Below, piece by piece: positions 9,086-17,458 of a DNA stretch of 64,000 bases. The stretch spans positions 186,001 through 250,000 of the forward strand of contig CAWVKS010000008.1 of the NCBI GenBank assembly GCA_963930055.1, read 5' to 3'. How positions within the stretch are numbered: position 1 is the stretch's first letter; each line of letters starts with the position of its first letter. The notes beneath the pieces are model-generated. The model was not told where the DNA came from. It saw only the letters and a program-made list of their open reading frames with translations, and did not search any database. Both the position numbers and the translations under genes were made by a program. Origin of the DNA: Pullichristensenella sp963930055 (GTDB taxonomy: Bacteria > Bacillota > Clostridia > Christensenellales > Aristaeellaceae).

Positions 9086-9844
9086 CTATGCAAACAGCTC
9101 CGCAGCTGGGGCAAGGCCGCCGGTAAAGGACGAAAGCCCCATCAAATGACCGATGTAGCCGACGAACGAAAGATTATACCACTTCTCGCCATAGCGGGCG
9201 ACGTCCATGCACTGGTACCATTCCTCGCCGCCAATATCCAATTTGGCGACCACGCTCACGATCTCGTCGCAGCCGTAGCTCGCCGCCTGCCGGGCGATAT
9301 TTTCCTGGTTTCTCTCGTTAAGATACATATCAGACAGCTCCACGGGCTCGACAAACTCCACGACCTTCATCTTCTGCCACAGCGCGGCGGCGTCGTTTTC
9401 CGCCAGCCCTGCGAGGAACGCCTCCACAGCGCCGTCTTCGCTCAAAACGACCGCAGCGCCATCGAACGCCTCATATCCCTCCGGCCAGGAAAACAGCATC
9501 CACTGGTAAGCGAGGCTCTCCGCCAGCTGCCCGTAGCGCGCCGCCACCGCCACCTGCCGCTGATAGTCCCCGCCCAGCGGCATGCGCATCCCATAACTGG
9601 GCTGAAAGACCCCCATCCGCGCAAGGTCCGCATGCGCGTCCATCTCCGCAACATACGTCTCGATGGCGAATGTGGCGAGCATGCCCTCGACGTCGCCATT
9701 CTTCATCGCTTCCAGATAGGCCGTCACCGCTTCCTCGGCGCTGCCAAAGCCGGGGCCTTCCAAAGCGCCGGCCTCCGTCCCCTCGCCCAGCGCCGGAGCC
9801 GCCGCCAGCACAAGCGCCAGCAGGCAGATGAGCAGTTTCTTCAT
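9086..9844 (-). CDS. Exported protein of unknown function, paralogue of the 18.7-kb gene
   Basis: A 252-residue protein with a clear signal peptide (MKKLLICLLALVLAAAPALG). The mature part opens with FGSAEEAVTAYLEAMKNGDVEGMLATFAIETYV, resembling the start of NTF2/SnoaL-like or DUF4878-type exported domains. It later contains QAASYGCDEIVSVVAKL and GGEEWYQCMDVARYGEKWYNLSFVG. The protein at 18665-19474 shares the same order of motifs, so the two are paralogues. No catalytic signature is recognised. The ATG at 9844 follows GGGGGAGG. A promoter is directly upstream, and a Family 2 element separates it from dapF. Role unknown; probably binds something outside the membrane. Confidence 0.75.
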   Translation of the reverse strand: MKKLLICLLALVLAAAPALGEGTEAGALEGPGFGSAEEAVTAYLEAMKNGDVEGMLATFAIETYVAEMDAHADLARMGVFQPSYGMRMPLGGDYQRQVAVAARYGQLAESLAYQWMLFSWPEGYEAFDGAAVVLSEDGAVEAFLAGLAENDAAALWQKMKVVEFVEPVELSDMYLNERNQENIARQAASYGCDEIVSVVAKLDIGGEEWYQCMDVARYGEKWYNLSFVGYIGHLMGLSSFTGGLAPAAELFA

Positions 9845-9869
9845 ACAGCATCCTCCCCCGTTTTTCCTT

Positions 9870-9899
9870 ATTGTAACACGGGCGTGGGGAGGGTGTCAA
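9870..9899 (-). promoter_or_regulatory. Promoter of the 9.1-kb exported protein gene
   Basis: On the minus strand TTGACA (9899-9894), an 18-bp spacer and TACAAT (9875-9870), 26 nt before the start codon. Confidence 0.7.
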
Positions 9900-9907
9900 C
9901 GAACCGG

Positions 9908-9995
9908 CAGGGCGTTGAAAAGGCCCGCAGCCATGCTTTTCCGGCTCGCGGGCTTTCCCGGCGTTTTGCCGCTCTGCCGCTTTGTCAACATCCTG
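9908..9995. repeat. Family 2 MITE-like element, 88-bp short copy
   Basis: The ends are CAGGGCGTTGAAAAGG and, on the other strand, CAGGATGTTGACAAAG, the terminal motif pair of the long copies at 18.3 and 44.2 kb. The interior is a GC-rich palindrome around the GCAGCCATG segment. It fills the space between the dapF stop and the exported-protein promoter. No flanking terminator duplication is evident here. Confidence 0.65.
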
Positions 9996-10003
9996 CGAAA
10001 CGA

Positions 10004-10807
10004 TCACCCCTCCGGCAATTCCCCGAAAAAGCTGATCTCCGCCGGGCCGCTGACGATGACGTGGCCGCTCTTGCCGAACTTGAACAGCAGCCGCCCGCCG
10101 GGCAGCAGCACTTCCGCCTTTTCCCGCAGATGCCCCAGATGCACGCCCGCCGCGAAGGCCGCCGAGGCGCCGGTGCCGCAGGCCAGCGTCGGCCCCGCGC
10201 CGCGCTCCCAGACGCGCACTTCCGCCCGCGTGGGCGTCAGCGCGCGGCAGAACTCCACGTTCGTGCGCTTGGGGAAGTGCGGGTGGCGCTCCACGCAGGG
10301 GCCGAAGTGTTCAAATTCCACGTCCCCGGGGAAGAGCTCGTAGGTCACGGCGTGGGGGTTGCCCATGTCCACGGTGAGGAAGGACGTCTCGCGGCCGCCT
10401 AAGTCGATCTTCACCGTTTCGCCCAGCTTTGCCTCGCCCATGTCCGCCGCCACGGAGGCCACGCGGCCGTTCTGAACGCTGACGCGCAAGGGCTTAATGC
10501 CGCCGAGCGTCTCCACGCTCATGCAGTCGCCCTGCACCGCGCCGGTTTCGTAAAGGTATTTGCCCACGCAGCGCAGGGCGTTGCCGCACATCTCCGCCTC
10601 GCTGCCGTCGGGGTTGAAGATGCGCATGCGCGCGTCGCAGCTTTCGGAGGGCAAAATCAGCACCAGCCCGTCGGCGCAAACGCCGAAGTGCTTTTGGCAG
10701 AGTTTTTGCGCCAGCGCCGTGGGGCCGTTTGCCTCCACGCGCCGGGCGTCATCGCCGCCGAAAAAGACAAAATCGTTGCCCAGGCCGTGCATTTTGACGA
10801 ATTTCAT
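10004..10807 (-). CDS. dapF: Diaminopimelate epimerase
   Basis: Converts LL- to meso-diaminopimelate for lysine and peptidoglycan synthesis. The 267-residue product has the family start MKFVKMHGLGNDFVFF. It has both catalytic cysteines: C74 in EMCGNALRC and C210 in LACGTGASA, with the PHAVTYE and RTNVEF substrate-binding segments between. The ATG at 10807 was chosen because it gives the canonical N-terminus. It is the complete catalytic copy; a second DapF domain, lacking the first cysteine, is fused to CarB at 22.3 kb. It is divergent from the fucosidase gene and appears monocistronic. Confidence 0.96.
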   Translation of the reverse strand: MKFVKMHGLGNDFVFFGGDDARRVEANGPTALAQKLCQKHFGVCADGLVLILPSESCDARMRIFNPDGSEAEMCGNALRCVGKYLYETGAVQGDCMSVETLGGIKPLRVSVQNGRVASVAADMGEAKLGETVKIDLGGRETSFLTVDMGNPHAVTYELFPGDVEFEHFGPCVERHPHFPKRTNVEFCRALTPTRAEVRVWERGAGPTLACGTGASAAFAAGVHLGHLREKAEVLLPGGRLLFKFGKSGHVIVSGPAEISFFGELPEG

Positions 10808-10838
10808 TCGAACATCCCCCGCTTCTTTCCTTCCGTCT

Positions 10839-10867
10839 ATTATACCAAAAGGCGGGCGCTTTGCCAA
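10839..10867 (-). promoter_or_regulatory. dapF promoter
   Basis: Minus strand TTGGCA (10867-10862), 17-bp spacer, TATAAT (10844-10839). It lies back-to-back with the fucosidase promoter. Confidence 0.75.
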
Positions 10868-10889
10868 GGCGCGCAAAACACATTTGCGC

Positions 10890-10918
10890 TTGTCTGCGCC
10901 CGGCCGGGGGGCTATAAT
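10890..10918 (+). promoter_or_regulatory. Promoter of the GH29 gene
   Basis: TTGTCT (10890-10895), 17-bp spacer, TATAAT (10913-10918). It sits 22 bp from the divergent dapF -35 box. Confidence 0.7.
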
Positions 10919-10950
10919 AAAAAGGAATGCGTGAAGAACGGAGGATGGCA

Positions 10951-12195
10951 ATGATGGAAGAACGGGGAACGTGGTGGCGGGACGCGAAATTCGGCATGTT
11001 CATCCACTGGGGATTGTACGCGCTGCCGGCGGGCAGCTACGCCGGGCGCGAAAGCGGCGGCAACGCCGAGTGGATCATGCACGATCTGCACATACCGCCG
11101 GAGGAATACCGAACCCTCGCCGGGCGCTTTGACCCGGTGGACTTTGACGCGGACGCCATCGTCCGCCTCTGCCGCGAGGCGGGCATGCGCTATCTCGTCT
11201 TTACCGCCAAGCACCACGACGGCTTTGCCATGTACCATTCCCACGCGAGCCGCTACAATATCGTGGACGCGACGCCCTTTGGCCGGGATGTGGCCATGGA
11301 ACTCAAACACGCCTGCGACCGCCACGGCGTGCGCCTGTGCTTTTACTATTCGCAGGCGCAGGACTGGGACTGCCCCGGCGGGCTGGAGGAGGGCAAGGCC
11401 GTACCCCCGGAGGCGTTTCAGGGCTACCTTGAAGAAAAGTGCGTGCCGCAGGTGCGCGAACTGCTGGAGGGCTACGGCCCGCTGGGCCTGATCTGGTACG
11501 ACACGCCCATGGACATGCCGCGCGCGGACTGCCTGCGCATGCGCGACCTTGTGCGGACTTTGCAGCCGGACTGTCTGGTCAGCGGCCGCGTGGGCCACGC
11601 GCTGGGCGACTACATGACCACCGGCGACGACTTCATCCCCCTGCTGGCCTACGGCCGCCCCTTCGAGGTGCCCGCCACCATGAACGGCACCTGGGGCTAC
11701 GCCGCGGGGCGCAGGCGCTGGAAGCGGCCGGAGGCGATGGTGCGCGATCTGGTGCGCGTGGTCAGCCGGGGCGGCAATTACCTGCTCAACGTCGGCCCGG
11801 ACGCGCGGGGCAACCTCCCCCGGGAAAGCGTGGAGGCGCTGCGCGCCATGGGCGAATTCATGCGCCTGAACGGGGAGAGCATCTATGGAACGCGCCCCGT
11901 GCCCACCTATCCCTACGACATCGAGTGGGGCTACTTCACCGCCAAGCCGGGCAAACTGTACATCCACGTGTTTGAGGACATGCCCGAAATCTACCTCATC
12001 AACATGGGCAACACGCCGTTGCGTGCCTACCTGCTCGCGGACGGCACGCCGCTGACCGTCGTGGAGCGGGAAACCTGCGAACACGTGCACTCCTGGCGCA
12101 TCGCCCTGCCGGAAAGACGCGCGGGGGAGATCGACACGGTGATCTGCGTGGAGGTGGCGGAGGCGGAGATCTTCTTTGAGCCGCTGGGCGACTGA
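10951..12195 (+). CDS. Alpha-L-fucosidase-like glycoside hydrolase, GH29
   Basis: GH29 enzymes release alpha-linked L-fucose from host or dietary glycans. About 414 residues. It shows the GH29 opening block WWRDAKFGMFIHWGLYALPAG, the KHHDGFAMY motif, and LIWYDTPMD, where the family nucleophile Asp lies. RGGNYLLNVGPDARGNLP is diagnostic of the family. A beta-sandwich-like C-terminal part follows. There is no signal peptide, so an intracellular enzyme acting on imported oligosaccharides is likely. GGAGG at 10940-10944 favours the start at 10951 or 10954 over the ATG at 10927, which lies almost at the predicted transcription start. No sugar transporter is adjacent. Confidence 0.88.
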   Translation: MMEERGTWWRDAKFGMFIHWGLYALPAGSYAGRESGGNAEWIMHDLHIPPEEYRTLAGRFDPVDFDADAIVRLCREAGMRYLVFTAKHHDGFAMYHSHASRYNIVDATPFGRDVAMELKHACDRHGVRLCFYYSQAQDWDCPGGLEEGKAVPPEAFQGYLEEKCVPQVRELLEGYGPLGLIWYDTPMDMPRADCLRMRDLVRTLQPDCLVSGRVGHALGDYMTTGDDFIPLLAYGRPFEVPATMNGTWGYAAGRRRWKRPEAMVRDLVRVVSRGGNYLLNVGPDARGNLPRESVEALRAMGEFMRLNGESIYGTRPVPTYPYDIEWGYFTAKPGKLYIHVFEDMPEIYLINMGNTPLRAYLLADGTPLTVVERETCEHVHSWRIALPERRAGEIDTVICVEVAEAEIFFEPLGD

Positions 12196-12246
12196 CCGCG
12201 CGGCCGGCCAGATCGCGCGTTTCTTGCGCGCACGCGGGCAAAATGC

Positions 12247-12275
12247 TTGCTTTCCGTGGCGTTTTGCTGTAAAAT
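12247..12275 (+). promoter_or_regulatory. Promoter of the DUF1858-ferritin-phosphohexomutase operon
   Basis: TTGCTT (12247-12252), 17-bp spacer, TAAAAT (12270-12275). The leader (12276-12357) contains a GC-rich imperfect hairpin of unknown role. Confidence 0.6.
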
Positions 12276-12357
12276 GAAGTGAATGGGTAAAAAAGGCCGC
12301 CCTGGCCGCCCCGCCCGGCGGGGTTTGCCCGCGAATAGAGATTAGGAGGTTTCTTCC

Positions 12358-12558
12358 ATGACCATTGATAAGAGCATGACCATCGGCGAGGTGCTTTCCA
12401 AGGACCGGGGCTGCGCGCCCGTGTTCATGGCGCACGGCATGCATTGCCTTTCCTGCCCCATGTCCGTGGGCGAATCCATCGAGATGGCCAGCATGGTGCA
12501 CGGCGTGGACGCCGACGCGCTGGTCAAGGCGCTCAACGAGTACTTCAAGGACAAGTAG
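12358..12558 (+). CDS. DUF1858-type small redox protein
   Basis: A 66-residue cytoplasmic protein of the domain found beside hybrid-cluster proteins and fused to some sulfur enzymes. It contains a HCLSC (CxxC) pair in HGMHCLSCPMS and the conserved MTIGEVL opening. A perfect TTAGGAGG lies before the ATG. The family is thought to act in thiol-disulfide chemistry; the precise role is unknown. It is the first gene of a tight cluster with a ferritin-like protein and a phosphohexomutase, with an 18-nt gap to the next gene. The company of a di-iron protein suggests a redox or oxygen-stress function, which is inference. Confidence 0.85.
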   Translation: MTIDKSMTIGEVLSKDRGCAPVFMAHGMHCLSCPMSVGESIEMASMVHGVDADALVKALNEYFKDK

Positions 12559-12576
12559 TTTCTGCGGAGGCGCTGT

Positions 12577-13053
12577 ATGCACGATTTTAACGACCTGGAG
12601 GGGCTGCGCATCGCCATTGAGATGGAGAAGCGCGGCGAGGCCCTGTACCGCAAGGCCGCGCGCGTGAGCAGAAAGCGCGAGGTCGTGGACATGCTCTCCT
12701 CCCTGGCAAACGACGAGGTCGCCCACGCCGCCGAGTTCACCCGCCTTTACGAAGAGGTGCTTTCCCGGCGCGCCGGGCACGCCTCCTATGGCGAGGAGGC
12801 CAGCGCCTACCTAAGCGCCGTGGCGGCGGATATCGTCTTTCCCGGCGGGCTGATGGCCCTGCGCGAGGAGGGCTTTGACGACATACGCGCGGTGCTGGAC
12901 TACGCCATTTCCTCGGAGAAGGATTCAATACTCTTTTACCTCGAGCTTGCCCGCCTCAGCAACGACGAGGCGGCGCGCAACGTCTTTCTTGAGATCGCAG
13001 AACAGGAGCGCGGGCACATGCGCAGGCTGTGCCGCCAGAGGGCTGAATTATGA
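12577..13053 (+). CDS. Ferritin-like (rubrerythrin-type) di-iron protein
   Basis: A 158-residue four-helix protein. Di-iron ligands are visible as paired Glu and ExxH motifs: MEKRGEALY, NDEVAHAAEF, SSEKDSILFYLEL and AEQERGHMRRL, repeated in two halves as in rubrerythrins. The rubredoxin FeS domain of classical rubrerythrin is absent. Such proteins reduce peroxide or handle iron. The ATG follows GCGGAGG. Its TGA overlaps the next start (ATGA), implying translational coupling with the phosphohexomutase. The substrate is not determinable from sequence. Confidence 0.82.
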   Translation: MHDFNDLEGLRIAIEMEKRGEALYRKAARVSRKREVVDMLSSLANDEVAHAAEFTRLYEEVLSRRAGHASYGEEASAYLSAVAADIVFPGGLMALREEGFDDIRAVLDYAISSEKDSILFYLELARLSNDEAARNVFLEIAEQERGHMRRLCRQRAEL

Positions 13054-14735
13054 ATACGAGCATGCAGGAATACCAGAACTGGCTCGCGCTGACCGCGGGC
13101 AACGCGCAGGAGCAGGAAGAGCTGCGCGCCCTTGAAAACGACCCCGCCGAACTCGAGGACCGCTTCTACCGCGAACTGTCCTTCGGCACGGCCGGTATGC
13201 GCGGCGTGCTCGGCCTTGGCCCCAACCGCATGAACCGCTACACCGTCGGCCGCGTGACGCTGGCTTTGGCGGCGCTGGTGGGTGAGCACGAGGGTGGCGC
13301 CGAGCGCGGCGTGGCCATCGGCTACGATTCCCGCAATTTCTCCAAGGAGTTCGCCCGCGAAACGGCGCTCATCCTCGCCTCGCAGGGCGTGAAGGCGTAC
13401 CTGTTTGATTCGCTGCGGCCGGTGCCGGTGCTCTCCTTCACGGTGCGCCACCTCCACTGCCTGGCCGGCGTGGTCATCACCGCCAGCCACAACCCCAGCA
13501 AGTACAACGGCTACAAGGTCTACTGGGAAGACGGCGGCCAGCTGCCCCCGGATCGCGCCGCCATCATCACCGGCCGCCTTTCCGGCATCGGCTACGGCGA
13601 CGCCAAACCCATGGACGAAAAGGAAGCCCGCGAAAAGGGCCTGCTCGTCACCATCCCCCCGGAGGTGGACGACGCCTACATCGCCGCCGTGAAGAAGCTG
13701 GCCGTCAACCCCGAACTGACCCGCGAGATGGGCAGGACGCTGAAGATCGTCTACACGCCCCTGCACGGCTCGGGCAACATCCCCGTGCGCCGCGTGCTCA
13801 AGGAGATCGGCGTGGAGAACGTCTATGTCGTTCCCGAGCAGGAACTGCCCGACGGCAACTTCCCCACCGTGCGCGTGCCCAACCCGGAGGAAAAGGACGC
13901 CTTCGACCTGGCCGTGGCCATGCAGAAAAAGCTCGGCGCCGATTTGTGCGTGGGCACCGACCCGGACTGCGACCGCGTGGGCGTGGCCTGCCTGACCGCC
14001 TCGGGCGATGTGCGCCTGCTCACCGGCAACCAGATCGGCTGCATACTCCTGCACTACATACTTTCCCAGAAAAAGGCGCTGGGCACGCTTCCCCAAAACG
14101 CCGCGGCGGTCAAGTCCATCGTCTCCACAGAAATGGCGCGCGCCATCTGCCGGAAGTACGATACCGAGCTGTTCGACGTGCTCACAGGCTTCAAGTTCAT
14201 CGCCGAGAAGATCCAGCAATTCGAGGAGACGGGCTCTCACACCTTCGAGTTCGGCTTTGAGGAGAGCTACGGCTTCCTTTCCGGCACCGACGTGCGCGAC
14301 AAGGACGGCGTCAACGCCGTGATGCTCATCGCCGAGGCCGCCTGCTACTACAAGAAGATGGACATGACGCTGGTGGACGCCATCGAGGAGCTCTACAAGG
14401 AGTTCGGCACCTTCGGCGAGCGCACCGTCTCCATCGTGCTGCCGGGCAAGGACGGCTTGGAGAAGATGCGGACCATCATGCAGACGCTGCGCGACGAGGG
14501 TGTGGAAAAGGTCGGTCCCTCCCGCGTGATGAGCACGCGCGACTACATGATGAGCGAGCCGAAGAGCGACGTGCTCTACTACGTGCTCGAGCAGGGCTGG
14601 GCCTGCGTGCGCCCCTCCGGCACCGAGCCGAAGATCAAGATCTACGCCGGCGCGGTCACGGACAGCCACGCGGAGACCGACAAGCTGCTTGACGAATACA
14701 TCGCCAGCCTGCGCGAGCAGATGGGCGTCAACTGA
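13050..14735 (+). CDS. pgcA: Phosphoglucomutase/phosphomannomutase family enzyme
   Basis: Interconverts hexose 1- and 6-phosphates for cell-envelope sugars and glycolysis. The 561-residue product has all four alpha-D-phosphohexomutase signatures: LSFGTAGMRG, the phosphoserine loop TASHNPSKYNGYKVY, the magnesium loop GTDPDCDRVG, the sugar loop GFEESYG, and the phosphate-binding RPSGTEPKIK. Length and sequence fit the PgcA/PGM2-like branch. The start codon overlaps the stop of the ferritin-like gene by ATGA. A GGGCGCG hairpin with a poor T tract follows at about 14760. The link with redox genes is unusual. Confidence 0.93.
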   Translation: MNTSMQEYQNWLALTAGNAQEQEELRALENDPAELEDRFYRELSFGTAGMRGVLGLGPNRMNRYTVGRVTLALAALVGEHEGGAERGVAIGYDSRNFSKEFARETALILASQGVKAYLFDSLRPVPVLSFTVRHLHCLAGVVITASHNPSKYNGYKVYWEDGGQLPPDRAAIITGRLSGIGYGDAKPMDEKEAREKGLLVTIPPEVDDAYIAAVKKLAVNPELTREMGRTLKIVYTPLHGSGNIPVRRVLKEIGVENVYVVPEQELPDGNFPTVRVPNPEEKDAFDLAVAMQKKLGADLCVGTDPDCDRVGVACLTASGDVRLLTGNQIGCILLHYILSQKKALGTLPQNAAAVKSIVSTEMARAICRKYDTELFDVLTGFKFIAEKIQQFEETGSHTFEFGFEESYGFLSGTDVRDKDGVNAVMLIAEAACYYKKMDMTLVDAIEELYKEFGTFGERTVSIVLPGKDGLEKMRTIMQTLRDEGVEKVGPSRVMSTRDYMMSEPKSDVLYYVLEQGWACVRPSGTEPKIKIYAGAVTDSHAETDKLLDEYIASLREQMGVN

Positions 14736-14816
14736 GAAACACACAAAACAGGTCACCTACGCGGGCGCGGCGGAAAGGTCGCGCCCGTCGTTGGCGGCGA
14801 ACGGAGGTCATAAGCG

Positions 14817-15914
14817 ATGAAACTGGGCGTGGTCGGATTACCGAACGTGGGCAAGAGCACGCTGTTCAACGCCATTACCTGCGCCGGCGCGCAGGCGGCG
14901 AACTACCCCTTCTGCACCATCGAGCCGAACACTGGCGTGGTCGCCGTGCCGGACGAGCGGCTGGACGTGCTTGCCAAGATGTATCACCCGGAAAAGTACA
15001 CCCCGGCGACGCTGGAATTTGTCGATATCGCCGGCCTGGTCAAGGGCGCCAGCCACGGCGAGGGCCTGGGCAACAAGTTCCTCTCCCACATCCGCGAAGT
15101 GGACGCCATCGTCCACGTGGTGCGCTGCTTTGAGGACGAGAACGTCGTCCACGTGGACGGCAGCGTCGATCCCGCGCGCGACATAGACACCATCCAGACC
15201 GAGCTGATCCTCGCCGACATCGAGACCGTCTCCCGCCGCCGCGAAAAGGCCGCCCATCTGGTGCGCAACGGCGAAAAGAAGTTTCAGGACGAACTGGAGT
15301 GCGCCGACATCCTTCTTGCCCATATGAACGAAGGCAAGCCCGCGCGCACGGCGGCGCTTTCCAAGGAGCTTCTGGAAGTGGCCGAGAGCTGGTTCCTTTT
15401 GACGATGAAAAAGGTGGTCTACGCCGCCAACATCGCCGAGGGCGACGTGGGCAGGGACGAAAGCGAATTGCCGCTGGTGCAAAAGGTGCGCAAGATCGCC
15501 GAGGCCGAGGGCTCGGAAGTGCTGGTCATCTGCGCCAAGGCGGAAGAGGAGATCGCCCAGCTCGACCCCGAGGACAAGCAGATGTTCTTGGAGGACATGG
15601 GCCTTGAAAAGAGCGGCCTCGACCGGCTGGTGAAGCTGGGCTACCATCTGCTGGGGCTGATCAGCTTCCTCACCGCCGGGCCCAAGGAAGTGCGCGCCTG
15701 GACCATCCCCGAGGGCACGCGCGCGCCGCAGGCCGCCGGCAAGATCCATTCGGACTTTGAGCGCGGCTTCATCCGCGCCGAGATCGTCGCCTACGACGAC
15801 CTGGTGCGCGAGGGCAGCATGAACGCCTGCAAGGAAAAGGGCCTGGTGCGCTCCGAGGGCAAGGACTACGTGATGAAGGACGGCGACGTGACGCTGTTCC
15901 GCTTCAATGTATAA
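14817..15914 (+). CDS. ychF: YchF/OLA1-family ribosome-binding ATPase
   Basis: YchF is a TRAFAC P-loop protein that hydrolyses ATP and binds ribosomes; it is linked to oxidative-stress response. The 365-residue length is typical. It contains GLPNVGKSTLFNAIT at residues 6-20, the switch block NYPFCTIEPNTG, DIAGLVKGASHGEGLGN, and the NxxE nucleotide-specificity motif as YAANIAEGD. It ends in a TGS domain with FLTAGPKEVRAWTIPEGT and the family terminus DGDVTLFRFNV. The ATG follows GGAGGTC at usual spacing. It overlaps the CPBP gene by 8 bp, so ychF-CPBP-rlmH form one operon. Confidence 0.96.
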   Translation: MKLGVVGLPNVGKSTLFNAITCAGAQAANYPFCTIEPNTGVVAVPDERLDVLAKMYHPEKYTPATLEFVDIAGLVKGASHGEGLGNKFLSHIREVDAIVHVVRCFEDENVVHVDGSVDPARDIDTIQTELILADIETVSRRREKAAHLVRNGEKKFQDELECADILLAHMNEGKPARTAALSKELLEVAESWFLLTMKKVVYAANIAEGDVGRDESELPLVQKVRKIAEAEGSEVLVICAKAEEEIAQLDPEDKQMFLEDMGLEKSGLDRLVKLGYHLLGLISFLTAGPKEVRAWTIPEGTRAPQAAGKIHSDFERGFIRAEIVAYDDLVREGSMNACKEKGLVRSEGKDYVMKDGDVTLFRFNV

Positions 15915-16932
15915 CGGCGCGCCGCAGGGCGCCCCCGCGCCGGAAACGCCCGCCGTCCGCCGCCCGTCCTTGAAGCTGGGCGCGGGGCTGTACCTGTGGG
16001 CGGCGGTCTCGCTGATCGGCTTCAGTCTCGTTGCGCCCGCCCTGGGGACGTTTTTGCAGGGGCTGTTCCCCGGCATGGACGCGCAGGCGCTCTCGCTCAT
16101 GGCCATGGCCGTTTATTACCTGCCCTGCGTGCTCCTGCCCGCGGCGCTGGCCACGCGCGCTTCCGGCAGCCCGGAGGCCGCGCGCCTGGGCGGCATGCGG
16201 CCGCTCTCCATGCTCGGCGTGGCGGGGCTGGCGGTGGCGGGGCTGTTCCTGGTGCAGTATGTGGGCGTTTTGTGGATGATGCTGCTGGAAGCGCTGCGCG
16301 TACCCTACGCCTCCAGCGAAATGGCGCTGCCGGACAGCGCGCAGGGCGCGATGTGGATGGTGCTCTCCGTGGCCGTGCTGCCCGGCGTGTGCGAAGAATT
16401 CCTCTTCCGCGGGGCGATGCTGGGCGCGTTCGAGCGGCTGGGCACGAAGAAGGCCATCTGGCTGACGGCCATACTCTTTACGCTCTGGCACGGCTCGCTT
16501 GCCGGCGCGCCCGCCGAACTGATCACCGGGCTGATGCTGGGCTACGTGGCGTTTGCCTTTGACAGCGTCTATGCCGCCATCGCCTACCACACGGTGCACA
16601 ACGCCGCCATTGTGCTCATCAACCTGCGCGCGGCTTCCGTGGAAGTGACGGCGGAGGAAGCGGCGCTGCTCGCGCAGGGCACGTTTGCCTACATGGGCGG
16701 CTGGCCGGGCGTTTTCTGGCTGCTGTTTTATGTGGCGGTGCTGGCCTGGGCGATGCGCGGCTTTTTGCGCGTGATCGAGCACAGCCGCCGCATGCATGGC
16801 GTGCGCGCCGTGCCCCCGGGCGGGGAGAAACTGCCGACGGCGGCGCTGTGCATGCTCTGCGTGGGCGCGCTCGTCATGGCCGGCATCTACGCGCTGGACA
16901 TCGTGGCGCTGCTTGCGGGAGGCGCGGCGTGA
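15907..16932 (+). CDS. CPBP-family (Abi) intramembrane metalloprotease
   Basis: A 341-residue polytopic membrane protein with about eight hydrophobic segments. The CPBP/Rce1 motifs are present: CEEFLFRGAM (EExxxR), the second motif TLWHGSLAG, and the C-terminal AYHTVHNAAI. Bacterial members process peptides, contribute to bacteriocin immunity or cleave membrane substrates; the substrate here is unknown. The start overlaps the end of ychF by 8 bp and the stop overlaps rlmH by GTGA, so translation is probably coupled. There are no bacteriocin genes nearby, so a housekeeping role is as likely as immunity. Confidence 0.88.
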   Translation: MYNGAPQGAPAPETPAVRRPSLKLGAGLYLWAAVSLIGFSLVAPALGTFLQGLFPGMDAQALSLMAMAVYYLPCVLLPAALATRASGSPEAARLGGMRPLSMLGVAGLAVAGLFLVQYVGVLWMMLLEALRVPYASSEMALPDSAQGAMWMVLSVAVLPGVCEEFLFRGAMLGAFERLGTKKAIWLTAILFTLWHGSLAGAPAELITGLMLGYVAFAFDSVYAAIAYHTVHNAAIVLINLRAASVEVTAEEAALLAQGTFAYMGGWPGVFWLLFYVAVLAWAMRGFLRVIEHSRRMHGVRAVPPGGEKLPTAALCMLCVGALVMAGIYALDIVALLAGGAA

Positions 16933-17387
16933 ACGCCGTGGTGCTCTGCGTGGGGCGGCTCAAGGAGCCGTGGCAGCGCGCCGGCGTGGAGGAGTATTTA
17001 AAGCGCCTTTCCCGCTACGGCAAGTATAGCGTCGAACAGGTGGACGACGCCCCGGACAGCCTCGGGGCGCGGGCGCTGGAAAAAGAGGGCGAGGCGCTTT
17101 TGAAGCGCATACGCCCCGGCGACCACGTGGTGGCGCTGTGCGTGGAGGCCGAGGCCCCGGATTCGCCGGGACTGGCCAAATGCCTGCGCCGCTGGGCGGC
17201 CCTGGGCAGCCGCACGGTGCTGGTCGTCGGCGGCTCCAACGGCTTATCGGCCGCGGTGCTCGCCCGCGCCGATGAAAAAGTCTCCTTTTCCCGCCTCACC
17301 TTTCCCCACGGGCTGATGCGCGTGATCCTGCTTGAACAGCTCTACCGCGCCGAGCGCATACTGGCCGGGGAGCCGTACCACAAATAG
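16929..17387 (+). CDS. rlmH: 23S rRNA pseudouridine-1915 N3-methyltransferase
   Basis: RlmH methylates pseudouridine 1915 in helix 69 of 23S rRNA using SAM. The 152-residue SPOUT-fold protein contains LVVGGSNGL, the SAM-binding knot loop, FSRLTFPHGLMRVILLEQLYRA, and the diagnostic C-terminus PYHK. The N-terminal NAVVLCVGRLKEPW matches the family after a GTG start, which overlaps the upstream TGA (GTGA at 16929-16932). It is slightly shorter than the usual 155-159 residues. Last gene of the ychF cluster. Confidence 0.95.
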   Translation: MNAVVLCVGRLKEPWQRAGVEEYLKRLSRYGKYSVEQVDDAPDSLGARALEKEGEALLKRIRPGDHVVALCVEAEAPDSPGLAKCLRRWAALGSRTVLVVGGSNGLSAAVLARADEKVSFSRLTFPHGLMRVILLEQLYRAERILAGEPYHK

Positions 17388-17458
17388 GGAACCGCGCGCG
17401 CGGGAAAGACGTCCAAGAGAAAACGCCCTTTGCGGGCGGGTGCGAAGGAGGATGCCTC

